Under the pieces are notes generated by a model. It did no database searches and was not told where the DNA came from. It was given only the letters and a program-made list of their open reading frames with translations. Below, in pieces: positions 1 to 5,137 of a stretch of 5,137 bases of DNA (position 1 is the first letter of the stretch; every line of letters begins with the position of its first letter). This stretch comes from Desulfocapsa sulfexigens (GTDB taxonomy: Bacteria > Desulfobacterota > Desulfobulbia > Desulfobulbales > Desulfocapsaceae): the NCBI GenBank assembly GCA_015661935.1, contig DQVD01000238.1:1-5137 (forward strand), read 5' to 3'. A program made the translations under genes and the position numbers.

Positions 1-129
1 ATTGGGTTGGCAGGTGGTTTTATATGGTAAGAAAAAAAATAAAAAAAAGAAATCTTCTCTAAACCAGCGTACTCCTTGATATAGCGTAGCCATTTACTTC
101 TGCGCATAGAAAAGTTTAGTTATATTTCA

Positions 130-138
130 TAATTCACA
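130..138 (+). promoter_or_regulatory. DnaA-box-like 9-mer (one mismatch)
   Basis: TAATTCACA differs from TTWTNCACA only at its second base. It lies immediately before the AT-rich stretch with the repeated TAATTTA heptamer. A single imperfect 9-mer is weak evidence on its own. Its position upstream of dnaA beside a low-melting stretch is why it is listed. Confidence 0.25.
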
Positions 139-251
139 GATAATTTAAGTAATTTAGAGTTAAAGGAAAAGTAGAATTTGTTAATAACTTTCCCTGATAT
201 GGACTAAAGCATGAAGATAACAAAGGATTGATGAGTGGCCTCTGTTTGTCC

Positions 252-260
252 CGTGGATAA
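252..260 (-). promoter_or_regulatory. DnaA-box-like 9-mer (one mismatch)
   Basis: CGTGGATAA on the + strand reads TTATCCACG on the - strand, one base from the strong DnaA box TTATCCACA. The mismatch is at the last position. It lies about 320 bp upstream of the dnaA start and could serve origin function or dnaA autoregulation. Binding is not shown by the sequence alone. Confidence 0.35.
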
Positions 261-270
261 AGGGTTTTGA

Positions 271-303
271 ACAGGTCTTTCCTGTAATCCCGCATCTGCC
301 GGG
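271..303. repeat. Two small adjacent dyads
   Basis: ACAGG at 271-275 pairs with CCTGT at 281-285 (5-bp stem, 5-base loop). CCCG at 289-292 pairs with CGGG at 300-303 (4-bp stem, 7-base loop). The two stems are three bases apart and no T-run follows, so this is not an intrinsic terminator. They could be operator half-sites or weak leader hairpins. Stems this short also arise by chance. Confidence 0.2.
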
Positions 304-328
304 CGATTCAGATATGGTGTGATAATAT

Positions 329-526
329 GTGGTACTGATAGCAAAATATGTCAAAATCGGCTTTGACCCAAAAACGAAAATGGAGTTAATTCCCCTGCAT
401 GAGTTGCGGCGGTGGATCCCACCCCGTATCCCGTCGAAACCAGAAGAAACGAGCTTTGTTCCTTCTTTTCAAATGAGCACTTTCGAGAAACATATATATA
501 TTATAGACGTGCGTAAAGCCGAATAA
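329..526 (+). CDS. Doubtful small ORF upstream of dnaA, hypothetical protein (65 aa)
   Basis: An open frame of 65 codons starts at GTG 329, directly after an in-frame TAA at 323-325, and ends 53 bases before the dnaA ATG. I recognise no family. The predicted peptide is basic in its first half, with a proline-rich centre (WIPPRIPSKP, about residues 29-38), and has no signal peptide or membrane segment. No convincing Shine-Dalgarno sequence precedes the GTG. The 3' end of the frame runs through an AT-only tract that looks more like promoter or origin DNA than coding sequence. It may be a real small protein cotranscribed with dnaA, a remnant of a longer gene, or chance. I lean slightly towards non-coding. 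Confidence 0.25.
   Translation: MVLIAKYVKIGFDPKTKMELIPLHELRRWIPPRIPSKPEETSFVPSFQMSTFEKHIYIIDVRKAE
491..507 (+). promoter_or_regulatory. AT-only tract, possible dnaA promoter -10 region
   Basis: An alternating TA tract, ATATATATATTATA (492-505), lies about 75-90 bases upstream of the dnaA start and contains several -10-like hexamers such as TATTAT and TATAGA. A matching -35 element at 16-18 bp is not convincing: TTTCAA at 467-472 is 18 bp from CATATA at 491-496. The tract could be the dnaA promoter core or an easily unwound segment. It lies inside the 3' end of the doubtful small ORF, which argues mildly against that ORF. Confidence 0.3.
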
Positions 527-579
527 TTGGCGATTATGGCGTATTTTCGTTGTTAAAGACTGTGGGGTAAGGAAGAGAT

Positions 580-1902
580 ATGGTGTGGGAACAGGCAAAA
601 TCAGTATTAAAGGAACGTCTTGGAGATGCAGTTTTTAACCTTTGGATCTCACCCCTTGAATGCATCTCTTCCGACATTGATCAGATTCAGCTTGCCTGTC
701 CTGATCGATTTTACCGGGCGCACCTTGATCGGAATCATCTTGCAACTATTCAAGAGATAGTTACTTGTCTTAGTGACACGTCCTGTAAAGTAATGCTTTG
801 TGATAAGGAAGTTCCGATACTGCCCGTTGCACGACCAAAGGGTCAGCTTCGTTTGCCGCATATCCCCGAGAAAAGATCTGTTGTCCGTTCTCTTCATCCC
901 CGTTATACCTTTGATGCTTTTATGCTTGGCGAGTCCAATCTGTTAGCGCAATCTGCCTGTAAGTCCATGGTCAATGGTGAAGATACTGTGGGGCCCTGTC
1001 TCTATATTAATAGTTCCACCGGACTTGGGAAAAGTCATCTGACCCATGCCGTTGCCCATACCCTGCTTGCAGAATCACCAGCCACCAGACTCCGTTATAT
1101 TACAGCTCAGCAGTTTTCCTCGGAAATGGTACGTTGTATTCAGAATAAAAGCATGGATCAGTTTAAATCATCTTATCATGACCAGTGCGATTTCCTGCTC
1201 GTTGAAGATATCCATTCTTTGAAGGGGAAGAAAAAAACCCAGGAAGAATTTAATGAATTGCTGGATTCACTCATCAAGAGTGGAAAGCGGGTAATTCTTA
1301 CTGCAAATACTCCTTTGCGTGATCTCAAGGGAATCGACAGTGAATTCCAATCACGTATGAGTTCAGGGCTTGTTACCACTATTCAGGCACCAGATCTGGC
1401 AACCAGGTATCGTATTGTGGAGCATAAGGCTGCTCAGGGTGGGCTTGATCTTTCTGAAAATGTGATTTCCTACATAAGTCAGCAGATTCAGGGCGATGTA
1501 CGGCGCATAGAGTCGGCTCTTCTTTCGCTTAGTGCCAGAGCTTCGCTTCTTGGCGGTTCTGTGGATATGGATATGGTACGGGAAATCGTGGCCGATATTG
1601 TAGGGCTTCCCCGAAATTTGACCACAGAACTAATAGGCGAGATGATCAGTCGTGAGTTCAATGTCAGTTATAAAGATTTACAGTCCCGCTCAAGAAAGAG
1701 GGGAATAGCTTTTCCACGTCAGGTAGCCATGTATCTTGGTCGTAAGCATACCGAAGAGTCTCTTGAAAAAATTGGGAAGACTTTTAATCGTAACCATGCA
1801 ACAGTCCTTTATGCTGTAAAAGTTGTCTCCGATCTTTGCAGGCGTGATACTTCGGTACGTCGTCAGGTGGAAATTCTTGATCGAAAAATGCTTGAAATAT
1901 AA
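580..1902 (+). CDS. dnaA: Chromosomal replication initiator protein DnaA
   Basis: DnaA is the AAA+ ATPase that binds DnaA boxes, opens the origin and helps load the DnaB helicase. At 440 aa the protein is near the usual 440-470, with a short linker. Domain I is about residues 1-75 (LWISPLE at 21-27 matches the family pattern) and the linker about 76-104. The AAA+ domain is about 105-335, with P-loop NSSTGLGKS (144-152), Walker B LLVED (206-210), sensor I around N243, likely arginine finger R259 in QSRMSSG, and sensor II GDVRRIESAL (305-314). The DNA-binding domain IV is about 345-440, with SRKRGIAFPRQVAMYLGR (371-388) and NRNHATVLYA (403-412). The P-loop lacks the usual first glycine and the signature reads NHAT rather than DHTT; I take these as lineage variants. 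The start is well fixed: an in-frame TAA lies at 568-570, GGAAGAG at 571-577 is the ribosome binding site, and ATG 580 is the first start codon. The next gene is icd rather than dnaN. A second, divergent DnaA paralogue elsewhere in the genome cannot be excluded. Confidence 0.96.
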   Translation: MVWEQAKSVLKERLGDAVFNLWISPLECISSDIDQIQLACPDRFYRAHLDRNHLATIQEIVTCLSDTSCKVMLCDKEVPILPVARPKGQLRLPHIPEKRSVVRSLHPRYTFDAFMLGESNLLAQSACKSMVNGEDTVGPCLYINSSTGLGKSHLTHAVAHTLLAESPATRLRYITAQQFSSEMVRCIQNKSMDQFKSSYHDQCDFLLVEDIHSLKGKKKTQEEFNELLDSLIKSGKRVILTANTPLRDLKGIDSEFQSRMSSGLVTTIQAPDLATRYRIVEHKAAQGGLDLSENVISYISQQIQGDVRRIESALLSLSARASLLGGSVDMDMVREIVADIVGLPRNLTTELIGEMISREFNVSYKDLQSRSRKRGIAFPRQVAMYLGRKHTEESLEKIGKTFNRNHATVLYAVKVVSDLCRRDTSVRRQVEILDRKMLEI

Positions 1903-2022
1903 ATAGTAACGCCTTTCTTTTTTATGCTATGAATCACCTCTTTTTCCTGTATACATCTGTTTCAATATGGCTTTGCGCCGATAAATCGTATAAGATGGTG
2001 CGTTTTGAATATATGACGACTG

Positions 2023-2041
2023 TGAGAAGTGTAACTTCTCA
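2023..2041. repeat. Perfect 8-bp dyad in the icd leader (operator or hairpin)
   Basis: TGAGAAGT (2023-2030) and ACTTCTCA (2034-2041) are exact reverse complements separated by GTA. The sequence could be an operator for a dimeric regulator or an RNA hairpin with a three-base loop. No T-run follows, so it is not a terminator. It ends 43 bases before the icd ATG and overlaps one possible icd promoter, a place where a regulator could act. The regulator is unknown. Confidence 0.5.
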
Positions 2042-2049
2042 GGTAGTGA

Positions 2050-2058
2050 TTATCCCCA
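2050..2058 (+). promoter_or_regulatory. DnaA-box-like 9-mer (one mismatch)
   Basis: TTATCCCCA differs from the strong DnaA box TTATCCACA at one position. It lies between dnaA and icd, just downstream of the perfect dyad and upstream of the icd ribosome binding site. As an isolated imperfect site it may be chance. Confidence 0.2.
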
Positions 2059-2084
2059 CTATAGAAGAAATTTGAGGAGTTTTT

Positions 2085-4310
2085 ATGGCCACCCAGGAAA
2101 TTATTTATACTAAAATTGATGAAGCACCTGCCCTTGCATCCTATTCGTTGTTGCCCATATTGCAAGGCTTTACCAAAGGATCAGGATTCTCTTTGGTGAC
2201 AAAAGATATCTCTTTAGCTGGTCGTATTATTGCAAATTTCCCTGAAAATCTTACACCTGAGCAACAGATCCCGGACGATTTGAGCGAACTTGGCAGGCTT
2301 GTCAAAGAGCCTGCAACTAATATCATAAAGTTACCAAATATTAGTGCGTCAATCCCGCAACTGACAGATGCAATCAAAGAACTGCAGAGTAAAGGCTATG
2401 CTATTCCGGATTATCCGGCAGAGCCTCAAAGCGATGAAGAAAGGGAATTGCATCTCCGTTATTCAAAAGTTCTTGGCAGTGCTGTAAATCCTGTGCTTCG
2501 TGAAGGGAATGCTGACCGCCGGGCAGCAGCTTCCGTAAAACGATTTGGACAGAAAAATCCCCATCGTATGATGAAGCCATGGCCTGATGTTTCAAAATGC
2601 CGAATAAGTCATATGAATGGCGGAGATTTTTATGGAACTGAAAAATCAACCACCGTGGCGTCAGCGGGGGTTGCAAGAATTGAGTGTGTGTCCGCAGATG
2701 GTGAAGTAACAGTTTTAAACGCGAAAATCCCTCTGCTTGAAGGGGAGGTGATTGATTCCTCTGTTATGAATGTGCGAAGCTTACGCGAGTTTTTTAAAGC
2801 CCAGATCGCAGAGGCTAAAAAAGATGGTGTGCTTCTTTCACTGCACCTGAAAGCCACCATGATGAAGGTGTCTGATCCAATCATGTTTGGACACTGTGTT
2901 TCTGTATTTTATAAGGACGTCTTTGATAAGCATGGTGAACTGTTTTCCACTCTTGGAGTCAATGTAAATAACGGTCTTGCCGATGTATATGATCGCATAG
3001 AGTCCTTGCCTGATGTACAAAAGGAGGAGATCAGGAAAGATATAATGGCAGTCTATGAAAGTAATTGTGAACTTGCCATGGTGGATTCCAGCAAGGGAAT
3101 CACAAACCTTCATGTTCCCAATAATATTATTATAGATGCTTCCGTGCCCGTTGTGATTCGTGATGGTGGTAAAATGTGGGGACCGGATGACAAACTCCAT
3201 GATACAAATGTCATGATCCCTGATCGTTGTTATGCGACCATCTACCAGGAGGTTGTGCTTGATTGCCAGAAGAATGGTGCCTTTGATCCAGCCACCATGG
3301 GCACTGTTTCCAATGTGGGTCTTATGGCTCAGAAGGCTGAAGAGTATGGCTCACACGATAAGACCTTTGAAGCACCGTCTCAGGGTATTATTCGCGTTGT
3401 TGATGATTGCGGTACAATACTTCTTCAGCAGTCTGTCGAAAAAGGCGATATTTTCAGAATGTGTCAGACAAAAGATGCACCCATTCAGGACTGGGTGAAA
3501 CTTGCCGTGACCCGTGCCCGTGCAACCGGAGTGCCAGCGCTTTTTTGGCTTGATTCTAAACGTGGCCATGATGCTGAAATTATCGCCAAAGTAGAGAAAT
3601 ATCTTCCTGATCACGATACGAAAGGTCTTGATATTCGAGTGGTGACCCCTATTGAGGGTATGCGGGAATCCATTACCCGGATCAGAAAAGGGGATGATAC
3701 TATTTCTGTAACCGGAAATGTTCTGCGTGATTATCTCACCGATCTTTTCCCCATTTTAGAGCTTGGAACCAGCGCTAAAATGCTATCCATTGTACCCCTC
3801 ATGAATGGCGGCGGATTGTTTGAGACAGGAGCAGGAGGATCTGCTCCCAGGCATGTTCAACAATTTGTAAAAGAAGGGCATCTGCGCTGGGATTCATTGG
3901 GCGAATTCTGCGCCATGGTACCTTCCTTTGAACACATAAATGCCACATACAATAATGAGAAAGCGGCTCTTTTTGCTGAGACTCTTGATCAGGCCATCGG
4001 AGACTTTTTGGCAAGTGAAAAGTCGCCATCCAGAAAGGTCGGTGAGCTTGACACCCGTGGCAGCCATTTCTATTTGGCACTGAGTTGGGCAAGAGCTCTG
4101 GCTGCACAAACAAAAGATACTGATTTACAGGCCAGATTTACCAAAGTTGCACAAGAGCTTGGTGATAATGAAAAAGTAATTGTGGATGAGATGATCAGTT
4201 GTCAGGGAGAGGCTGTTGATATTGGTGGTTACTTTATGCCCGATTTTTCTAAGGTTTCTGGGGCCATGCGCCCAAGTGTAACCTTTAATACGATTATTGA
4301 TAAACTGTAA
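2085..4310 (+). CDS. icd: Monomeric NADP-dependent isocitrate dehydrogenase
   Basis: This cytoplasmic TCA-cycle enzyme oxidatively decarboxylates isocitrate to 2-oxoglutarate and CO2, reducing NADP+ and needing Mg2+ or Mn2+. It belongs to the large single-chain (type II) family, unrelated in length to the ~415-aa dimeric enzymes. The 741 aa equal the usual family length, so the gene is intact. The N-terminus ([20 protein letters not shown], residues 6-25) is typical. The substrate-binding block [15 protein letters not shown] (132-146) carries S132, N135, R139 and R145. K256 in [14 protein letters not shown] and Y421 fit the catalytic lysine and tyrosine. D351, D549 and D553 fit the metal ligands. 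H590, R601 and D603 ([19 protein letters not shown]) fit the NADP 2'-phosphate site. These roles come from the Azotobacter-type family; the residues are seen here. ATG 2085 is preceded by GAGGAG (2074-2079) at good spacing. No frameshift or missing key residue is visible. The dyad in the leader may regulate it, and a mobile element lies just behind the stop. Confidence 0.98.
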   Translation: MATQEIIYTKIDEAPALASYSLLPILQGFTKGSGFSLVTKDISLAGRIIANFPENLTPEQQIPDDLSELGRLVKEPATNIIKLPNISASIPQLTDAIKELQSKGYAIPDYPAEPQSDEERELHLRYSKVLGSAVNPVLREGNADRRAAASVKRFGQKNPHRMMKPWPDVSKCRISHMNGGDFYGTEKSTTVASAGVARIECVSADGEVTVLNAKIPLLEGEVIDSSVMNVRSLREFFKAQIAEAKKDGVLLSLHLKATMMKVSDPIMFGHCVSVFYKDVFDKHGELFSTLGVNVNNGLADVYDRIESLPDVQKEEIRKDIMAVYESNCELAMVDSSKGITNLHVPNNIIIDASVPVVIRDGGKMWGPDDKLHDTNVMIPDRCYATIYQEVVLDCQKNGAFDPATMGTVSNVGLMAQKAEEYGSHDKTFEAPSQGIIRVVDDCGTILLQQSVEKGDIFRMCQTKDAPIQDWVKLAVTRARATGVPALFWLDSKRGHDAEIIAKVEKYLPDHDTKGLDIRVVTPIEGMRESITRIRKGDDTISVTGNVLRDYLTDLFPILELGTSAKMLSIVPLMNGGGLFETGAGGSAPRHVQQFVKEGHLRWDSLGEFCAMVPSFEHINATYNNEKAALFAETLDQAIGDFLASEKSPSRKVGELDTRGSHFYLALSWARALAAQTKDTDLQARFTKVAQELGDNEKVIVDEMISCQGEAVDIGGYFMPDFSKVSGAMRPSVTFNTIIDKL

Positions 4311-4322
4311 AACCTGTCGTTT

Positions 4323-4330
4323 CTTTTCTG
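4323..4330 (+). repeat. Target-site duplication, left copy (CTTTTCTG)
   Basis: CTTTTCTG directly precedes the GTAA terminus of the small mobile element, and the same 8 bases follow its right end. Eight base pairs is the duplication length characteristic of IS66-family transposition. The match extends one more T to the left (nine identical bases), which is probably chance. Confidence 0.75.
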
Positions 4331-4485
4331 GTAACCGTTCACCGGGGCAGCTACAAACGTAACCCAACCCCAGACCTGTAAGCGTTTACCATTGCCCCAT
4401 ATTTGTTCATTTGGGACTTCGAAGCATACTGGTGCTATTCGAGAAGTCCAAAATGGACAAAGATGGGGTACTGCTGAACGCTTAT
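4331..4485. mobile_element. 155-bp MITE-like element with IS66-type ends
   Basis: This is a non-coding element bounded by a perfect 8-bp direct repeat. Its left end begins GTAACCGTTCACC and its right end, read inward on the - strand, begins ATAAGCGTTCAGC, matching at 10 of 13 positions. Ends of the form GTAAGCG with 8-bp duplications are typical of the IS66 family. An internal second end-like copy, GTAAGCGTTTACC, starts at 4378 and begins the left arm of a 42-bp inverted repeat that accounts for the right half. No transposase fragment is encoded, so any movement would have depended on an IS66 transposase supplied in trans. It is best explained as a miniature inverted-repeat element or an end-to-end deletion derivative of an IS66-like element. 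It sits in the icd 3' untranslated region, upstream of the terminator, so it should be transcribed and fold into a long hairpin. The family assignment is from memory of IS66 ends. Confidence 0.75.
4379..4484. repeat. Long imperfect inverted repeat (42-bp arms, 22-base loop)
   Basis: The left arm (4379-4420) and right arm (4443-4484) align without gaps as reverse complements at 35 of 42 positions. Three of the seven mismatches (arm positions 9, 16 and 29) would be G-U pairs in RNA read from the + strand, giving about 38 of 42 paired. The loop (4421-4442) has extra small pairing, GAA/TTC and GCA/TGC. Both outer tips carry TAAGCGTT, the IS66-type end. The arm similarity is far beyond chance and identifies the structure as transposon-end derived rather than a transcription terminator, because no T-run follows the outer stem base at uniform spacing. 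Confidence 0.9.
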
Positions 4486-4493
4486 CTTTTCTG
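4486..4493 (+). repeat. Target-site duplication, right copy (CTTTTCTG)
   Basis: This is the exact second copy of the 8-mer found at 4323-4330, directly after the right end of the small element. Joining the flanks with one copy retained rebuilds a compact icd 3' region leading straight into the terminator stem. Confidence 0.75.
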
Positions 4494-4495
4494 AC

Positions 4496-4542
4496 AAAAG
4501 CCCTTAATGCTCAGGTACTGCTTGTGGCATTAAGGGCTTTTT
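4496..4542. terminator. Intrinsic terminator for icd, probably bidirectional
   Basis: AAAAGCCCTTAATGC (4496-4510) and GCATTAAGGGCTTTT (4527-4541) form a perfect 15-bp stem around a 16-base loop. A T-run ends the stem for + strand transcripts, and the A-run at its start gives a T-run for - strand transcripts. It lies between the convergent icd and transglutaminase-like genes and should end both. It is 185 bases from the icd stop only because of the inserted element; without it the distance would be about 22. Confidence 0.93.
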
Positions 4543-4620
4543 ACGCGCCTCGAAGATGAAGAGTTTGTACGAATTCGTCAATGTTGATATTTATCTATAA
4601 TTCTATCTGCTTGTGTCTTG

Positions 4621-5137
4621 TTAGGCTTGTACCCCTGGAGCTTCTAAGTTCTTGATTATTTCAATATCCGGCAGGTTTTCCGCAACTTCCTGAAAGCTAT
4701 CAGCTGCTTCCAGCAATTTTCTGACTTCAGGCAATGGCTCTGCCCATATTTCCTGAAAATCTGCCTCTCCTTCAACAATAATCGGAAATGCAAGCTGTTC
4801 TCTTGGAGGGGTGAAATGAGCTTCAACTCCATCTTTATTTCCTCTTGCATCAATACGATACCATCCAATATCTTGCAGGTATACTGCATTAAGACCATGC
4901 AGACAAAATGGTGGTGTATCGTTAGCAATGGTGAGTCTTTGGTAACAGAGACCTGCTGGAATGCTATTGGCTCGTAATAATGCTGCCAGAAGGTGGCTTT
5001 TTGCATAGCAATACCCGGTTTTAAATTTCAGAACATCTGATGCTTTACAGGTAACTGGATTTAACTTGTAGTCATTACTGTGCTTTATTTCGTCACGTAC
5101 ATACATAAAACAAGCCTTGGCAATATCCACTGGAGAG
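4621..5137 (-). CDS. Transglutaminase-like (cysteine protease fold) protein, 5' end cut by window edge
   Basis: At least 172 codons remain, ending at the TAA read from 4623-4621. The frame stays open to the right edge, so the true start lies outside. The first in-window start candidate, GTG at 5130-5128, follows in-frame serine and proline codons and is probably internal. Numbering from that GTG, the transglutaminase-like core shows the catalytic triad: cysteine 41 in TGYCYAKSHLLAALLRA, histidine 78 in CLHGLNAVYL, and aspartate 94 in WYRIDARGNK. The tail after about residue 120 (residues 139-169) is acidic and leucine-rich, and there is no membrane segment. Proteins of this fold in bacteria act as peptidases, amidases or transglutaminases. 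The exact substrate cannot be told from the sequence. The gene converges on icd and shares its terminator, and no functional link to IDH is apparent. Confidence 0.9.
   Translation of the reverse strand, partial: SPVDIAKACFMYVRDEIKHSNDYKLNPVTCKASDVLKFKTGYCYAKSHLLAALLRANSIPAGLCYQRLTIANDTPPFCLHGLNAVYLQDIGWYRIDARGNKDGVEAHFTPPREQLAFPIIVEGEADFQEIWAEPLPEVRKLLEAADSFQEVAENLPDIEIIKNLEAPGVQA

Larger units (their letters stand above)
1..328. other. AT-rich intergenic region upstream of dnaA, possible origin region
   Basis: No credible coding region is seen here. The left part is strongly AT-rich, with two A8 tracts separated by a single T (about 32-48), which should give curved or easily melted DNA. Near 141-156 the heptamer TAATTTA occurs twice with 9-bp periodicity. 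Two 9-mers are one base away from the DnaA-box consensus TTWTNCACA: TAATTCACA at 130-138 (+) and CGTGGATAA at 252-260 (box on the - strand). Next to a dnaA gene this is the kind of sequence that can act as an origin or as an autoregulatory region for dnaA. No exact consensus box was found, and no dense box cluster like that of well-studied origins, so the origin role is only a hypothesis. Confidence 0.35.
1903..2084 (+). promoter_or_regulatory. dnaA-icd intergenic region and icd leader
   Basis: This 182-bp gap has no ORF worth calling. After the dnaA stop there is pyrimidine-rich sequence but no clear stem followed by a T-run, so no intrinsic terminator for dnaA is evident. TATAAG at 1989-1994 is a possible -10 hexamer, but its -35 is poor. 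Another possible pair is TTGAAT (2005-2010) with TGTAAC (2030-2035), at a long 19-bp spacing. A perfect dyad, a DnaA-box-like 9-mer and a good Shine-Dalgarno sequence (GAGGAG, 2074-2079) follow. The gap length suggests icd has its own promoter rather than a tight operon with dnaA. Confidence 0.45.

Noticed and set aside
363..390. TTGACC and GTTAAT spaced by 16 bp as a dnaA promoter
   Set aside because: The hexamers are only partial matches, and they lie nearly 200 bases upstream inside the small ORF. They cannot be distinguished from chance without transcript data.
2838..3200. A 120-codon open frame on the - strand inside icd
   Set aside because: It lies wholly opposite the intact, family-matching IDH gene, shows no recognisable motif and has no plausible leader. 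It is a shadow frame, as are the other antisense frames across dnaA and icd.
3799..4113. A 104-codon - strand frame within icd
   Set aside because: It overlaps the conserved NADP-binding region of IDH on the opposite strand. Its composition reflects reverse-complemented IDH codons, and no domain is seen.
4125..4367. An 80-codon - strand frame overlapping the icd 3' end and the left end of the small element
   Set aside because: It starts in transposon-end DNA and runs antisense into IDH, with no family resemblance. It is not a transposase remnant.
4379..4484. The long inverted repeat read as a terminator or a structured regulatory RNA
   Set aside because: The outer tips match IS66-type ends and the block is bounded by a target duplication, while a textbook terminator lies just downstream. 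Transposon origin explains it better.
4378..4485. A 108-bp element defined by the inner inverted-repeat tips alone
   Set aside because: The 8 bases left of 4378 (CCAGACCT) do not match the 8 bases right of 4485 (CTTTTCTG). The outer boundary at 4331 has the matching duplication.
4656..5006. A second - strand frame of 116 codons overlapping the transglutaminase-like gene
   Set aside because: The other frame carries the complete Cys-His-Asp catalytic pattern. This one is its shifted shadow.
1..5137. CRISPR array, tRNA, rRNA or a defence or secretion system
   Set aside because: No regularly spaced repeats, tRNA-like folds, rRNA segments or genes of such systems were seen anywhere in the window.

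Overview
The window holds three recognisable protein genes. They are a chromosomal replication initiator (DnaA), a full-length monomeric NADP-dependent isocitrate dehydrogenase, and the 3' part of a transglutaminase-like protein read from the opposite strand. The DnaA variants (an NSSTGLGKS P-loop, LLVEDIH as Walker B, and NRNHATVLYA where most DnaA proteins have a DHTT-type box) look to me like DnaA of Desulfobacterota (former Deltaproteobacteria, sulfate-reducer relatives). This is inference from remembered family patterns, not a search. Base composition is moderate, with AT-rich intergenic stretches.

Layout. Positions 1-579 are the dnaA upstream region. It is AT-rich, with A-tracts, a few imperfect DnaA-box-like 9-mers, two small dyads, and one doubtful 65-codon ORF (329-526). 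dnaA lies at 580-1902 (+). A 182-bp gap holds a perfect 8-bp dyad and a DnaA-box-like 9-mer, and leads to icd at 2085-4310 (+). Between icd and its intrinsic terminator sits a 155-bp non-coding element (4331-4485). Its ends resemble those of the IS66 family, and it is flanked by a perfect 8-bp direct repeat. A strong, probably bidirectional terminator (4496-4541) then separates icd from the convergent transglutaminase-like gene (4621 to beyond the right edge, - strand).

How the parts relate. dnaA is not followed here by dnaN/recF, so this is not the classical dnaA-dnaN-recF layout. dnaA and icd are codirectional, but the gap suggests icd has its own leader and probably its own promoter. IDH makes 2-oxoglutarate and NADPH from isocitrate. 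The transglutaminase-like protein has no evident functional link to it.

The most interesting item is the small IS66-like element. Removing it together with one copy of the duplication restores a short, ordinary 3' untranslated region, with the terminator hairpin starting about 22 bases after the icd stop. I see no wholly new gene system. The remaining curiosities are the dnaA upstream region as a possible origin and the structured icd leader.
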